The translations under genes were made by a program, and so were the position numbers. This document shows, piece after piece, positions 1 through 8,032 of a stretch of 27,633 nucleotides of DNA; position 1 is the stretch's first letter, and every line of letters starts with the position of its first letter. The DNA is from a virus: the IMG/VR virus record IMGVR_UViG_3300046836_000242, positions 1 through 27,633 of that record. The stretch is one strand, 5' to 3'. The notes beneath the pieces were generated by a model. The model was not told the DNA's origin. It did no database searches and was given only the letters and a program-made list of their open reading frames with translations.

Positions 1-1983
1 CCGCGCGTTCTCGGCAAACTGGAGGCCCTGCAATCCTCCACGCCCGATGTTCACCCCAGCCTGCGGCGAATTGCCGCCGAGGATACCAAGCCCCGCTGCC
101 AGCAACGTGCCCCACGGACTGGCCATAAAGTCCTTGTGCGACGATGCAAGGCCAGCGGTCTGGTGATTTTCCTGGTTAGCGCGTGCCTGTTGCTCTGCCT
201 GCATCGAGGCCAGCAGCGGTTCCCCGGTATCGCGTCCCTGTGGCGTAGGCATTGGAGGCGCGGACGGAACCGAGAAGCCAGCAACCGGAGGCGCCCCAAC
301 GTTAGGCATCGGTCCAGCCGCCGCGCCCAGCGCCGGAACGGGACTGACCGCATCCTGATTCGGGAGCGCGCTCGGCGTGGTACCGCCCAAGAGCGGCGTA
401 TCATCACGGCCGAGGTTGCTGTAGGAAATCAGCGCATCGTCATCATCGTCCCCAACCTCTCCCCCGTCAGCGAACCCTCCGGGCGAAGCCTGCATCTGCG
501 GCGGCGCCAGTCCCGCCTGTGGTGCCAAGCCGGGACCGCTCTGCGGCGCCATCTGCCGACTGCGCAGCGCCCGAGTGACGAACTGGTTCTGTGGCATCCG
601 CGATGCCAGTTCTTGCAGCTTCTCGGTCGGCATCCGCGAGTACATCGAGAACATATTCGACAGCGCCGGATTGCCACCGAACATGGCCGACTGCGCCGGA
701 TTGACCGCGCCACCATCGTCACGCCGTGGAATACGGATGCCATCGGGTACAATTCTGCCGCCGCGTTTGACGCCTGCAAGAGCAGCGGCGCTGTCAATGA
801 AACCCGCTCCTGCCCCTGCTGCTCCGGCCAATCCAGCCGCACCGTAGATCGGTGCCAATTCCGCTGCGGAAGCCGCCCCAGCCGCAAGCGCGCTGCTGTT
901 GCCAATTCCGCTGAACAGGCCATTCGCCCCAGTCAGCCAGCCGCCGGACCCGAAAGCATCCGTCGAGCCAAGCAGCGAGGCGCCCGTCAGGCCGGCCCCA
1001 GCAACCTGAGAAAGCGGCGATGCTCCAGGATAAGTAGTCGAACCCTGTTGCCCGGACGCACCACCAAGGCCGGTTGCGATACCTGAGAGCCAGTTGGTGA
1101 TCTGGTACGGATAGCCCTGTGCCGCCTGCCATTGCTGGTACGGCAGATTGAGTTCCTGCTGCGCCTGCTGCTGCTGCATTCCGCCGGCGGCAATCTGTGC
1201 ATTGGCACCTTGCAGTCCGAGCGATTGTGCTTCCTGCCCAAGATTGCCGAGCGAGAAGGCGCCCTGGCTTTGCAACCACGCATTGCCCTGCGCCGCGCCA
1301 GTCGCCGCGTTGTAGCCCTGTTGCTGCAAGTTGGCCGACGAAAGCGCGTTCTGGACGGCGTTCTGGTAGCCCTGCGTCTGAAGGTTCGCGAGCGTCGGCG
1401 CCTCGGCAAGCTGCTGCTGCTGCGCGGTCTGCGCCTCGGCTACTGCCTCCCGATCACCACCGAACGCGCCTTGTGCGCCGGCGTTGCCTCGAACCTGATT
1501 GAGCTGCTGCGCATTCTGTTCGTTGAACAGCGCCTGCGTCGGAGCGATGACCGAGTTCGCATAGGGACTGTAGTACTGCCCCACCGTGCTGCCGAAGTTC
1601 TGTGGCGAGAAGCCCGCGATGGCCGGGTTCATGTAAGCCGATTGCGTGCTGGCGAAGTTCTGCGGGTTCAGAAGCGACGTGGAATTGGTCGCAGCCTGGG
1701 ATGCCGCGTTCAGGAATGGCTGCGGAGCGTTGACCGCCGTGTTGATGTTGTTGAAACCAGCAACCTGCTGCGGCGTAAAACCCGCGCTCAGCGAGCCATT
1801 GTACGTCGGGTACGGCTGCTGGGCGAGAGTCTTTGCCTGATTGTAAACGTCGTTGTAGTTGGCGAGGACCTGGGCAGGCGGACCACTCTGCTGAACGACT
1901 GTTGAGGTATTTTGTCCGCCCCCACTTCCCTTGCGCGGTACGTTGGCCCAGCCCCAATCGTCGCTATGGTTAATGCCGCGCAT
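1..1983 (-). CDS. Large Gln/Ala-rich virion protein, candidate DNA-ejection (internal virion) protein; 3' end beyond window
   Basis: This is an open minus-strand frame of 661 codons with no stop down to position 1, so the C-terminus lies outside the window; I checked it codon by codon. It starts at ATG 1983 and overlaps the end of the upstream acetyltransferase gene by 14 bases; I see no good ribosome-binding site. The N-terminal half is rich in Gln, Ala, Asn and Tyr, with PYPTYNG, a YMNP segment, YYSPYANSVI and AFGGDREAVAEAQ, then a Gln-rich run ending in LPYQQWQAAQGYPYQ. I know this pattern from many phage genomes as a large virion protein of unproven role. The second half is Gly/Ala-rich and low in complexity, with KRGGRIVPDG near residue 406, DDGGAV just after it, and FADGGEVGDDDDD further on. 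Its place after the tail hub genes fits an internal or ejection protein, but that role is inferred. Confidence 0.72.
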   Translation of the reverse strand, partial: MRGINHSDDWGWANVPRKGSGGGQNTSTVVQQSGPPAQVLANYNDVYNQAKTLAQQPYPTYNGSLSAGFTPQQVAGFNNINTAVNAPQPFLNAASQAATNSTSLLNPQNFASTQSAYMNPAIAGFSPQNFGSTVGQYYSPYANSVIAPTQALFNEQNAQQLNQVRGNAGAQGAFGGDREAVAEAQTAQQQQLAEAPTLANLQTQGYQNAVQNALSSANLQQQGYNAATGAAQGNAWLQSQGAFSLGNLGQEAQSLGLQGANAQIAAGGMQQQQAQQELNLPYQQWQAAQGYPYQITNWLSGIATGLGGASGQQGSTTYPGASPLSQVAGAGLTGASLLGSTDAFGSGGWLTGANGLFSGIGNSSALAAGAASAAELAPIYGAAGLAGAAGAGAGFIDSAAALAGVKRGGRIVPDGIRIPRRDDGGAVNPAQSAMFGGNPALSNMFSMYSRMPTEKLQELASRMPQNQFVTRALRSRQMAPQSGPGLAPQAGLAPPQMQASPGGFADGGEVGDDDDDALISYSNLGRDDTPLLGGTTPSALPNQDAVSPVPALGAAAGPMPNVGAPPVAGFSVPSAPPMPTPQGRDTGEPLLASMQAEQQARANQENHQTAGLASSHKDFMASPWGTLLAAGLGILGGNSPQAGVNIGRGGLQGLQFAENAR

Positions 1984-2470
1984 TGCTGATAGCTGCCGCG
2001 CCGAGTTCACTCATGGCGAACGATGCCCCGATGCGATGCCCGAACCTCCCGAACAACAACTCCTTCCGTCCAAGATCGCCACGCGGCATCAGTTCGAGGA
2101 CCACCGGCTGTCCGGTCTGTTCCTCCCACCATTTCGCGAATTGGAACAGCTTCGCCGCATGTCGTGAACGCCGATGCAGCGGATGCACGTAGAACAGCAT
2201 GTCGATCCAGTACCAGTTCGCCGGATCGTCCTGCTTGGAATACCAGAGCGTGGTGGGACGCAGACCAAGCGCCGCTTCGGTGCGTTCCGGACCGTCGATC
2301 AGCGCCGTTGCGAAGCCATCCCGCTCACAGCACTTGCGGATCGCTTCTCGCACAGTGGCCGGATCGACCGTGCCAAAGCCGTTCTCCCCGTGCGCGATCA
2401 TGAAGAGATCGTACAGCCGGCGCTCGTCACCCAGTCCAGCCAATCGAACGCCTTTTGGAAATTCCGTCAT
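1970..2470 (-). CDS. GNAT-type acetyltransferase, second of a tandem pair
   Basis: This 166-residue protein resembles phage GNAT N-acetyltransferases, which transfer an acetyl group from acetyl-CoA to an amine. The fold order is visible: an N-terminal strand (VRLAGLGDERRLYDLF), a helix (ATVREAIRKCC), central strands, then WYWIDMLFYVHPLHRR, a long helix (AAKLFQFAKWWEE) and a last strand (PVVLELMP). The acetyl-CoA loop reads RRSRHAAK instead of the usual Q/RxxGxG/A, so both glycines are missing; several phage GNAT-like proteins look like this and the activity is uncertain. The start overlaps the upstream paralogue by 4 bases. The two proteins share YVH, R, HA, L, QF, W, G.P.V.EL, K..LF.R.G and F in the same order. 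The substrate is unknown. Confidence 0.7.
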   Translation of the reverse strand: MTEFPKGVRLAGLGDERRLYDLFMIAHGENGFGTVDPATVREAIRKCCERDGFATALIDGPERTEAALGLRPTTLWYSKQDDPANWYWIDMLFYVHPLHRRSRHAAKLFQFAKWWEEQTGQPVVLELMPRGDLGRKELLFGRFGHRIGASFAMSELGAAAISNARH

Positions 2471-2976
2471 GCGGCTATCGCTTCAGCAGACGGCTCATGG
2501 ATGAACAAGCCACCCACCAGCGTTCCACCCGAGCGGGAAAACAATGCCATCTTGGCCTGCACCTTCTCGGGGTGAAGCAGTTCCCACACCAGCGGCATTC
2601 CGGAGACATCAGAGAACCAGTTGCCGAACTGAAGCAGCGATTTGGCGTGCGTCGTCTTGCGGCAGGCTGCGTGGACGTAGAGCCAGAAGCCGCGCAGATA
2701 GGTCTGATCCGAATCCCAAGGCTGCGTCGGATAGATGCCGCACCCCGCCTCGATACCAAGCGGCCCGTCGATAACGCCGAAGGCCGGCCGCATCATCGGG
2801 GAACCATCCACATCGACCAGCGGCGAACGATCCACGGCGAGCGCGATCACTGCTCGAACCCGGTCGTAGCTCCTTCCGCTCAGCGCCCACTCGTTCTCCG
2901 ATTCGACCACCAGCGCGAACAGATGCTCAGCATCGGTGGGCTTGGCAATTCGGGCGTGGAGCGGCTTGGGAGTCAT
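2467..2976 (-). CDS. GNAT-type acetyltransferase, first of a tandem pair
   Basis: This protein has 169 residues from ATG 2976, whose codon overlaps the stop of the upstream gene in an ATGA; the reading frame is open further upstream, but the overlap decides the start. The layout is GNAT-like: RIAKPTDAEHLFALVVE at the N-terminus, a helix, strands around residues 64-80, then FWLYVHAACRKTTHAKSLLQFGNWF and PLVWELLHPEKVQAKMALFSRSGG. It is paralogous to the next gene (2470-1970) across the C-terminal half. The acetyl-CoA loop (CRKTTHAK) lacks the canonical glycines, as in its partner, so both may be divergent or modified for binding rather than catalysis. It lies between virion genes and shares their coupling pattern, so it should be made late. 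Confidence 0.68.
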   Translation of the reverse strand: MTPKPLHARIAKPTDAEHLFALVVESENEWALSGRSYDRVRAVIALAVDRSPLVDVDGSPMMRPAFGVIDGPLGIEAGCGIYPTQPWDSDQTYLRGFWLYVHAACRKTTHAKSLLQFGNWFSDVSGMPLVWELLHPEKVQAKMALFSRSGGTLVGGLFIHEPSAEAIAA

Positions 2977-4184
2977 TCCTTCACCGGAGGCGGTAATTTG
3001 CGCATGTGGTGGATGATCTGCTTGCGGGAATGAACGATGAGCCGGTCGATCCAGTCGTGGCCCTTGTCGAAGTCGCCACTGCCGATGCGATGAACATCCT
3101 CCGGCGGCACGATGACTTCGCCCGGCGACACCATGGTCCGGATACCGTTCGCCGCCCCGCCTCGTGCCATGTGCGGCATCCTCGGGGGCGAACTCAGCTT
3201 CGGCCCGCGCGACGGCACCCGAGGCAGTGAAAGCCCGAACGGCCCTGTGCTCAGCGCGTGCTGGAGGTTGGCAGCCCCTGCCGAGGTGTTCCCCTGTCCC
3301 CAGCCACTGACCACATCGGCGGGTATGACGTGCGAGTGGGGTGCGAGGTTCATCGGGACTGCATCCGCCCGGCCGCCGGTTGTACCGGGGATCAGGCCAG
3401 ATGGCGCACGGTCCATGCCCGACGCTTCCCGCCTGATCCACCATGGGGTCTCACCCATGGGAGGCGCCGAACCACCGCTGGCCCGCCTGATAGCACCGCC
3501 CCTAGCGTCATCTTGCGGATCAGGTGGGACCGTCGTGCGTTGACCTAAACCGCTAGTTTGTCCACGCCAAACTTCATTGGCATCGAACGAGAGCGGCGCT
3601 ACCGTCTGCATATTCGGATCGGTATTGGGATTTCCGGTTCTCTCCCGGGCCATATAGGGGTGCCAGCCACCATACCGCTCCTCATCCAGCAGCTCGTCAT
3701 ATGGCTGCAAGCGCCTCCCGTTACGCTCTTCCAGCATAGCGCCTCCCGAGACTCGCCTGATGGCGCCCCCCTGACGCGAATTGCCGGCCGGAGCAAAGGT
3801 ATTGTCGGTCGTAAAGGAGCCGTTATCGACAGGCGCTGGATTGGAAGGAGGAAGAGGGGCCGGTCCCGACATGCCCGCAATCGGGATGCCGCGCTGCGCA
3901 AGACCCTGAAGCGCCTGGAGCGATCCCGGAGTCATCGCCCCACTGGTCAGGTCGAGATTGAAGGTTCCGCCCTGCGGCACAGGCACAAACCCGGAGCTGT
4001 TAACAGCAGGCGCCCCGGTCTGGTAAGTCGGCGCCTGCGGTGCTGCGCCGCCGGCTGCCCGGCGGTTCCGGCGCTGAATGTCGAGGGCTATGGCGATTGC
4101 CTGACGATGCGGTTTCCCAGCAGCTTGCTCCCGCCTTATGTTCTCACCGACCGCTGAGCGAGATGACGACTGGACAAGCGGCAT
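2973..4184 (-). CDS. Basic Gly-rich virion-associated protein with repeated GGAIRR motifs
   Basis: This 403-residue protein has recognisable ends and a low-complexity middle. Residues 1-42 (MPLVQSSSRSAVGENIRRE, then AGKPHRQAIAIALDIQRR) match a short helical N-terminal module that I know from many phage proteins of unknown function. The middle is rich in Pro, Gly and Asn and carries QGGAIRRVSGGA near residue 138 and RGGAIRRASGGS near residue 228, an internal repeat. From residue 280, HSHVIPADVVSGWGQGNTSAGAANLQ, and later MVSPGEVIVPPEDVHRIGSGDFDKGHD followed by a basic helix (RKQIIHHMRK), are conserved in feel. A clear ribosome-binding site (AAGGGGG, 7 bases before ATG) supports the start. A 69-base gap separates it from the upstream gene. 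A virion or assembly role is inferred from position only. Confidence 0.68.
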   Translation of the reverse strand: MPLVQSSSRSAVGENIRREQAAGKPHRQAIAIALDIQRRNRRAAGGAAPQAPTYQTGAPAVNSSGFVPVPQGGTFNLDLTSGAMTPGSLQALQGLAQRGIPIAGMSGPAPLPPSNPAPVDNGSFTTDNTFAPAGNSRQGGAIRRVSGGAMLEERNGRRLQPYDELLDEERYGGWHPYMARERTGNPNTDPNMQTVAPLSFDANEVWRGQTSGLGQRTTVPPDPQDDARGGAIRRASGGSAPPMGETPWWIRREASGMDRAPSGLIPGTTGGRADAVPMNLAPHSHVIPADVVSGWGQGNTSAGAANLQHALSTGPFGLSLPRVPSRGPKLSSPPRMPHMARGGAANGIRTMVSPGEVIVPPEDVHRIGSGDFDKGHDWIDRLIVHSRKQIIHHMRKLPPPVKE

Positions 4185-4253
4185 CAGTCCGCCCCCTTGT
4201 GGTACGTCGCAATTAGCACGCCTACAAGTAGATTTCTATACCCATCGGCTCCG

Positions 4254-4520
4254 TCAGGTTGTGGAGAGCGGCGCGCCACGGGCCAAATCCTTTGCCAACG
4301 TCCCCAGCACGTCCACCACCTCGGCGATCGTCGTCACCACGGCCGGGTCGATATCCCGCGCCGTCGAGGTACCATTGACGGTGTAGGTTTCCCCGACCGG
4401 CGCCCCAAGGCTTCGCGCCCAAATCTCCAGGGTCGAGCATAGTCGCTGTGACCAGAGATTCAATTCAGGGTCCGCACCCTGGTAGCGCGGAAGCTGCGGC
4501 AGAACGGCAGTTGCCATCAT
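4254..4520 (-). CDS. Small phage protein of unknown function next to the tail hub
   Basis: This protein has 88 residues and starts in an ATGA overlap with the upstream hub gene; a second Met at position 2 is an equally good start. It has a Pro-rich N-terminus (LPQLPRYQGADPELNLWSQRL), a central patch reading GETYTVNGTSTARDID, and a C-terminal helix (VVTTIAEVVDVLGTLAKDLA). Small proteins of this shape, with a helix, a short beta segment and another helix, are common beside tail genes, but I cannot name the family. Tight coupling to the hub gene suggests a minor tail or assembly protein. After its stop come 69 bases without a gene that hold only the ribosome-binding site of the following gene. 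Confidence 0.6.
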   Translation of the reverse strand: MMATAVLPQLPRYQGADPELNLWSQRLCSTLEIWARSLGAPVGETYTVNGTSTARDIDPAVVTTIAEVVDVLGTLAKDLARGAPLSTT

Positions 4521-6301
4521 TGCCTCCCATCGGGCGCAATCCGAGCGCGCACCGCACCATGCCGCCAGAAAACCCCAATCGTGTTGTAGGCGTTGCTGAT
4601 CTGGATGGCGATCTGCCGCGCCCTGATCCGAAGGGGAATGAACTCCGTGGAGCTGCGGACGATGTAGGGACCATACTGGACCGGCGTGTCATCCGGATAA
4701 TTGCGGGCAAAAAAGGTGTAGGCCACAGGATCGCCAGTCATGATCTGATCAGGCAGGATCATATCGACAAACACGTAATTCTCACCGTCCGAAAGATAGA
4801 GATCGGCGCTGGTGATGGACCATGGCATGGACATGCCATTCACAGTGTAGCCTGTCTCGTGGCTCCATGTGTCGCCGTTGGCATCGCCGCCGATCGGATT
4901 GCCGAACACGTTGTCATCGATCCATGCCGTGCGCGATAGCTGGTCCGGGTACCATTCTCCCTCAGCGATATTCTGCGTCGCTGCTGAGTCATTTTCATTC
5001 GATGCTGCTGACGGATAGAACCATGCGATTTCGCTGAATTGGGTGTTCACCCCAGCAAAAATCTTGGACTGCTGAGCGGCGTTCAGGTTCTTGAACACCA
5101 GATCGCGTATCTCACAATCTACCGGATGCGTCGTGCCGTCGTAGGTCCAGAACTCATAATTCGACATCCACCGGGCGGTGCCACCGATCACTGCCGCCGC
5201 GTTCGGGGAAATGGCACCGCAGGCAGTGCCAAGCTGCACGAAGCTCCACACCAGCGGAGGGCCGATATATTGCATCGCGTAAAGCGCGGTGTCGGTCCAG
5301 ATCAGCGTCTGCTGCTGCGAGGTCAGCACCTGCATGATCTGCGAGCCATTGTTCAATCGGAAACTACCTGCCTGGTTCGTGGCGCTTGGCGCCCAGACGG
5401 TGTTGTCGCCCTCATCCGACCACGCAATCAGCATCGGGTCCTGTGAGCCACCTGCTGGCGGATTACAACCGAACGCGATGACCATCTGAAGCGGTGCCGA
5501 GACCAGAACGCCATTCGCGGTGGTTGGCGCATTGGTCAGGATCGCTGCTCGCACCGTCAACCCCGAGGCTGCGACCCATTGGTAGATGCTGCCGCCTCGC
5601 GGACAGGCCAGCATGTTCTCGCCCCAGTTGTCGATGGTCCAGAGCCGGGGAAAGATCACACCGGTCGATGAGCTGGAACGCGGCGTGCCCCAGGTCCCAT
5701 CGCCCCATGGACCCGAACCCCAACCATTTGCCAAGCTGGCATCTGCCGGGCCGGCCGGAAGCAGATACTCGATCGTCGGCGTGCCACCGCCCGTTGCTCC
5801 TGACGTGGCGGGCGTCGCGGCGGTGATCGTGTATTCAGTAGAACTATTAACGGCAACCACGGGGTACTCACCCGCCAGCGTAATGCCACCAACGGCCGAG
5901 GCGCCTGAAATTTCCACGAAGGACCCTGGCGTCAGAACAACCGTCAGTGCCGAATCATCCACCGTCACCGTGGTCTGTCCGTTGACCGTGGTGAATGGAT
6001 TGGTGGGCGTGGTGGTCTGTGCGATCGGCGTCACGTCATAGGCGGTCCCACCCTGTGCCACATAAAGCCGCAGGTTGGTTCCGGCGCCCAGCGTTGAGGT
6101 GCCATTCAACGTATCCCATGCGTGCATCATCCGAATGATGCCCTGCAAAGCGCTTTGCAGGAACATAACCCAGCCACCCTTGGTCTCAGGTAGCCCTTCC
6201 TTGAAGCGGATCAGGTTCGAGAACGACCATCCACCCTCATTCAGCGTCGGCGTGCGCTGGGTGTTGATGCCGGGCCGGAATACGAGTTTCTGGAATGGCA
6301 T
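4517..6301 (-). CDS. Tail hub / stabilisation protein, P22 gp10-like
   Basis: This 594-residue, beta-rich protein begins MPFQKLVFRPGINTQRTPTLNEGG, then has FSNLIRFKEGLPETKGGW, an opening typical of podoviral tail proteins that close the head-tail channel (P22 gp10 and larger relatives). Many short Trp/Tyr/Gly-rich strands follow, such as WTIDNWGENMLACPRGG, GGTARWMSNYEFWTYDG and IAWFYPSA, consistent with a propeller-like fold. A Thr/Val-rich insertion at about residues 90-170 looks like an Ig-like or beta-sandwich domain. P22 gp10 is about 470 residues, so this one is longer. In such phages the hub sits below the portal ring and contacts the adaptor and needle. The gene lies 2 bases after the previous tail gene and overlaps the next by 4. 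The family call rests on architecture and context, not on a database match. Confidence 0.66.
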   Translation of the reverse strand: MPFQKLVFRPGINTQRTPTLNEGGWSFSNLIRFKEGLPETKGGWVMFLQSALQGIIRMMHAWDTLNGTSTLGAGTNLRLYVAQGGTAYDVTPIAQTTTPTNPFTTVNGQTTVTVDDSALTVVLTPGSFVEISGASAVGGITLAGEYPVVAVNSSTEYTITAATPATSGATGGGTPTIEYLLPAGPADASLANGWGSGPWGDGTWGTPRSSSSTGVIFPRLWTIDNWGENMLACPRGGSIYQWVAASGLTVRAAILTNAPTTANGVLVSAPLQMVIAFGCNPPAGGSQDPMLIAWSDEGDNTVWAPSATNQAGSFRLNNGSQIMQVLTSQQQTLIWTDTALYAMQYIGPPLVWSFVQLGTACGAISPNAAAVIGGTARWMSNYEFWTYDGTTHPVDCEIRDLVFKNLNAAQQSKIFAGVNTQFSEIAWFYPSAASNENDSAATQNIAEGEWYPDQLSRTAWIDDNVFGNPIGGDANGDTWSHETGYTVNGMSMPWSITSADLYLSDGENYVFVDMILPDQIMTGDPVAYTFFARNYPDDTPVQYGPYIVRSSTEFIPLRIRARQIAIQISNAYNTIGVFWRHGAVRARIAPDGRQ

Positions 6302-6303
6302 GA

Positions 6304-7080
6304 TTATGTGGTGGGCTGACCGATCATGAACCAGAAATTCGGGTTCGACGGACTCTCCAACTGGAAATTCGTGGCCGTGACATTGAAAACCGATGGCGCC
6401 TGAAAGCCTCCCAGACCGGTGGCCTTGGTCGCTATCACGGTGAACGCCTGTAGCACAGGCACTGGATACGTGATGACCACAGGAAAACTGCTCTGGTTAT
6501 CCAGTCCGCCCTGCACGATGAACGACTGCGGTGAACCGAGGCTGGCTGGTCCTGGCACGCGGAATGCGAAGGTCGTCGCCGTCTGGCTACCAAGGAACTG
6601 AGAGAAGTTGGTGAAGAAATTATCAGAGGTACCAGCCCGACCAATGGCACCCGCAGGGAATGATGCCGCTAAGGGGAATGACATCGGTAATGCCGAGACA
6701 TTTGTACCATCGCAAAAGAACTGCGTCCAACTTCCAGGAGGGATAGTGACCTTACCGCCAGGGCCACTTACCTGAAGGACCACATTCTGCGCCGTTCCGT
6801 TGGAAGCCCAGCCGAACTTGGAGACCCCAGGCAAGTTAACAGTGCAGGTGGTAGGGGGTGATCCAGTGAAAAAGTATATCTGATTCCGCGCTTCGTCAAC
6901 GGTGCCATTTGCAACAGTTAAAGAGTATGAAGTAAGACCTGTGAGAAATATTGTTGCCGCTCCAGTTATCGCGGACTCTAAGAGTTGGTACTGCGTATCG
7001 GCAATCCCACCCCAGGTGTTGTTGTTGCCGCCAACCGTCTGAAGCTGGAACCTCAGGCTCGTCGTATAGGTATCCGGCAT
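6304..7080 (-). CDS. Tail structural protein with GGNNNTWG opening
   Basis: This 258-residue protein starts with YTTSLRFQLQTVGGNNNTWGGIADTQYQLLE, a short signature I recognise from the N-terminus of many phage tail proteins, where the NNTWG turn precedes a helix. The rest is beta-rich with many Thr, Phe, Pro and Gly residues (for example TCTVNLPGVSKFGWASNGTAQNV and GGKVTIPPGSWTQFFCDG). No enzyme motif is visible. It lies 3 bases after the adaptor-like gene at 7782-7084 and 2 bases before the tail hub gene, so it is probably part of the tail or its attachment site for fibres. The exact role is unknown. Confidence 0.62.
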   Translation of the reverse strand: MPDTYTTSLRFQLQTVGGNNNTWGGIADTQYQLLESAITGAATIFLTGLTSYSLTVANGTVDEARNQIYFFTGSPPTTCTVNLPGVSKFGWASNGTAQNVVLQVSGPGGKVTIPPGSWTQFFCDGTNVSALPMSFPLAASFPAGAIGRAGTSDNFFTNFSQFLGSQTATTFAFRVPGPASLGSPQSFIVQGGLDNQSSFPVVITYPVPVLQAFTVIATKATGLGGFQAPSVFNVTATNFQLESPSNPNFWFMIGQPTT

Positions 7081-7083
7081 TGT

Positions 7084-7782
7084 CTAGCCTCCCGAAGCCG
7101 GTTGCACTGACGAACCATCGGCGCGGAACCGCTTACTCGCTTCCTCGACCTGTGCTCCCTTCAAGAGCCTTGCGTATTCCGCCTCCCATGAGACCGCCTG
7201 GCGCGGATCGTCGCTCATCGCGCCAAAGTTCCTGTTATACCCCGCGAGATAGATCATCGACGCTGCCCAGAACAAATCCGGCAAGTTCTGCGAGATGAAG
7301 GTGGTCGTGTTCGTTGCCGATAATGGCGCCTGGCGCTGCGTGCAATAGGCGGTAATCGGATAAGCCTGATCCGGGACCGGGCCGAGCAGCACCGCCTGCG
7401 CCGGCACCCAGTCTGCGCCCGACGCACCGCCGATGGCTGCGTAGTATTTCGGCGGTCCCTGCGTGGCGCCACCGTAGACCGACAGGATGTAGTCACGGGA
7501 AGATGCCGTGATCGGCGTGACTGCCGCGCCATAGCCCAGCGCCTCCAGCACAACCACCGTCGTCGGAACCGAGACGGTCGCGGTCCCACCCGTTGTGCTC
7601 CCAAGCGGAAGTGAGCCGCGCATGACAAGGAACTGAAGGTCGCGATTGATGCTCAGTTCCGCATAGTCGATGCAAACCGACAGGATCGTCTGGAAGTTTG
7701 GATCGGACGCCAACGACGGTATCTGCGTCACGAGCGCAGACTGGTAGGTCGTGTAGGTAAATCCGGTGGGTCCGACTGGCAT
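7084..7782 (-). CDS. Head-tail adaptor / tail tubular-type protein
   Basis: This 232-residue protein opens with MPVGPTGFTYTTYQSALVTQIPS and then FQTILSVCIDYAELSINRDLQFLVMRG, a helical start seen in phage adaptor proteins that dock to the portal. A beta-rich centre follows, and the end is helical: FWAASMIYLAGYNRNFGAMSDDPRQAVSWEAEYARLLKGAQVEEASKRFR cannot be quoted whole, but it has the helical pattern of podoviral adaptor C-termini (split here as FWAASMIYLAGYNRN and SWEAEYARLLKGA). The second adaptor-like gene at 13677-12979 shares the general layout but not obvious sequence. The start follows directly on the stop of the tail gene cluster with 3 bases to the next gene. The precise ring position cannot be told from sequence. 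Confidence 0.6.
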   Translation of the reverse strand: MPVGPTGFTYTTYQSALVTQIPSLASDPNFQTILSVCIDYAELSINRDLQFLVMRGSLPLGSTTGGTATVSVPTTVVVLEALGYGAAVTPITASSRDYILSVYGGATQGPPKYYAAIGGASGADWVPAQAVLLGPVPDQAYPITAYCTQRQAPLSATNTTTFISQNLPDLFWAASMIYLAGYNRNFGAMSDDPRQAVSWEAEYARLLKGAQVEEASKRFRADGSSVQPASGG

Positions 7783-8031
7783 TTACTTCGGAGGCTCCAG
7801 CTTGGGCGCTGCCTTCGCCGTTGCAATCTGCTGCTGAAGGCTTGCAATCTCGCGCTGATCCGCCAGCAGTTGCGCGCGGAGGTTGACCACGAGACCAGCA
7901 AGATCGGCCGCAGTGGCAGTCCCGGCCTGCTGGAGATCGCTCGGCTGCACCTGTGGCGCCTGCTGCGCCAACGCCGGCAGTGGCGCGAGGAGAGCGACGG
8001 CGAGAATGAGATGTTTCACATGGAACCTCAT
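7783..8031 (-). CDS. Small secreted or periplasmic protein with Sec signal peptide and coiled coil
   Basis: This protein has 82 residues from ATG 8031. A GTG at 8019 is the better-supported start, because GAGG lies 6 bases before it while the ATG has no ribosome-binding site. From the GTG the protein begins MKHLILAVALLAPLPALAQQ, a textbook Sec signal peptide with an ALA cleavage site. The mature part is short and helical (DLAGLVVNLRAQLLADQREIASLQQQIATAKA), with a Lys/Pro tail, so a periplasmic coiled coil is likely. Nothing marks it as a spanin: no lipobox, no transmembrane anchor and no partner gene nearby. It follows the signal-peptide fibre gene by one base, so two exported products are encoded side by side. 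The function is unknown. Confidence 0.66.
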   Translation of the reverse strand: MRFHVKHLILAVALLAPLPALAQQAPQVQPSDLQQAGTATAADLAGLVVNLRAQLLADQREIASLQQQIATAKAAPKLEPPK

Positions 8032-8032
8032 A

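Noticed and set aside
136-1086. Plus-strand open frame of 316 codons
   Set aside because: It is Arg/Ser-rich and antisense to the continuous minus-strand virion gene, which shows coherent protein motifs.
1454-1957. Minus-strand open frame of 167 codons
   Set aside because: It is Gln/Arg/Gly-rich and out of frame with the long virion gene that covers the same bases and shows recognisable motifs.
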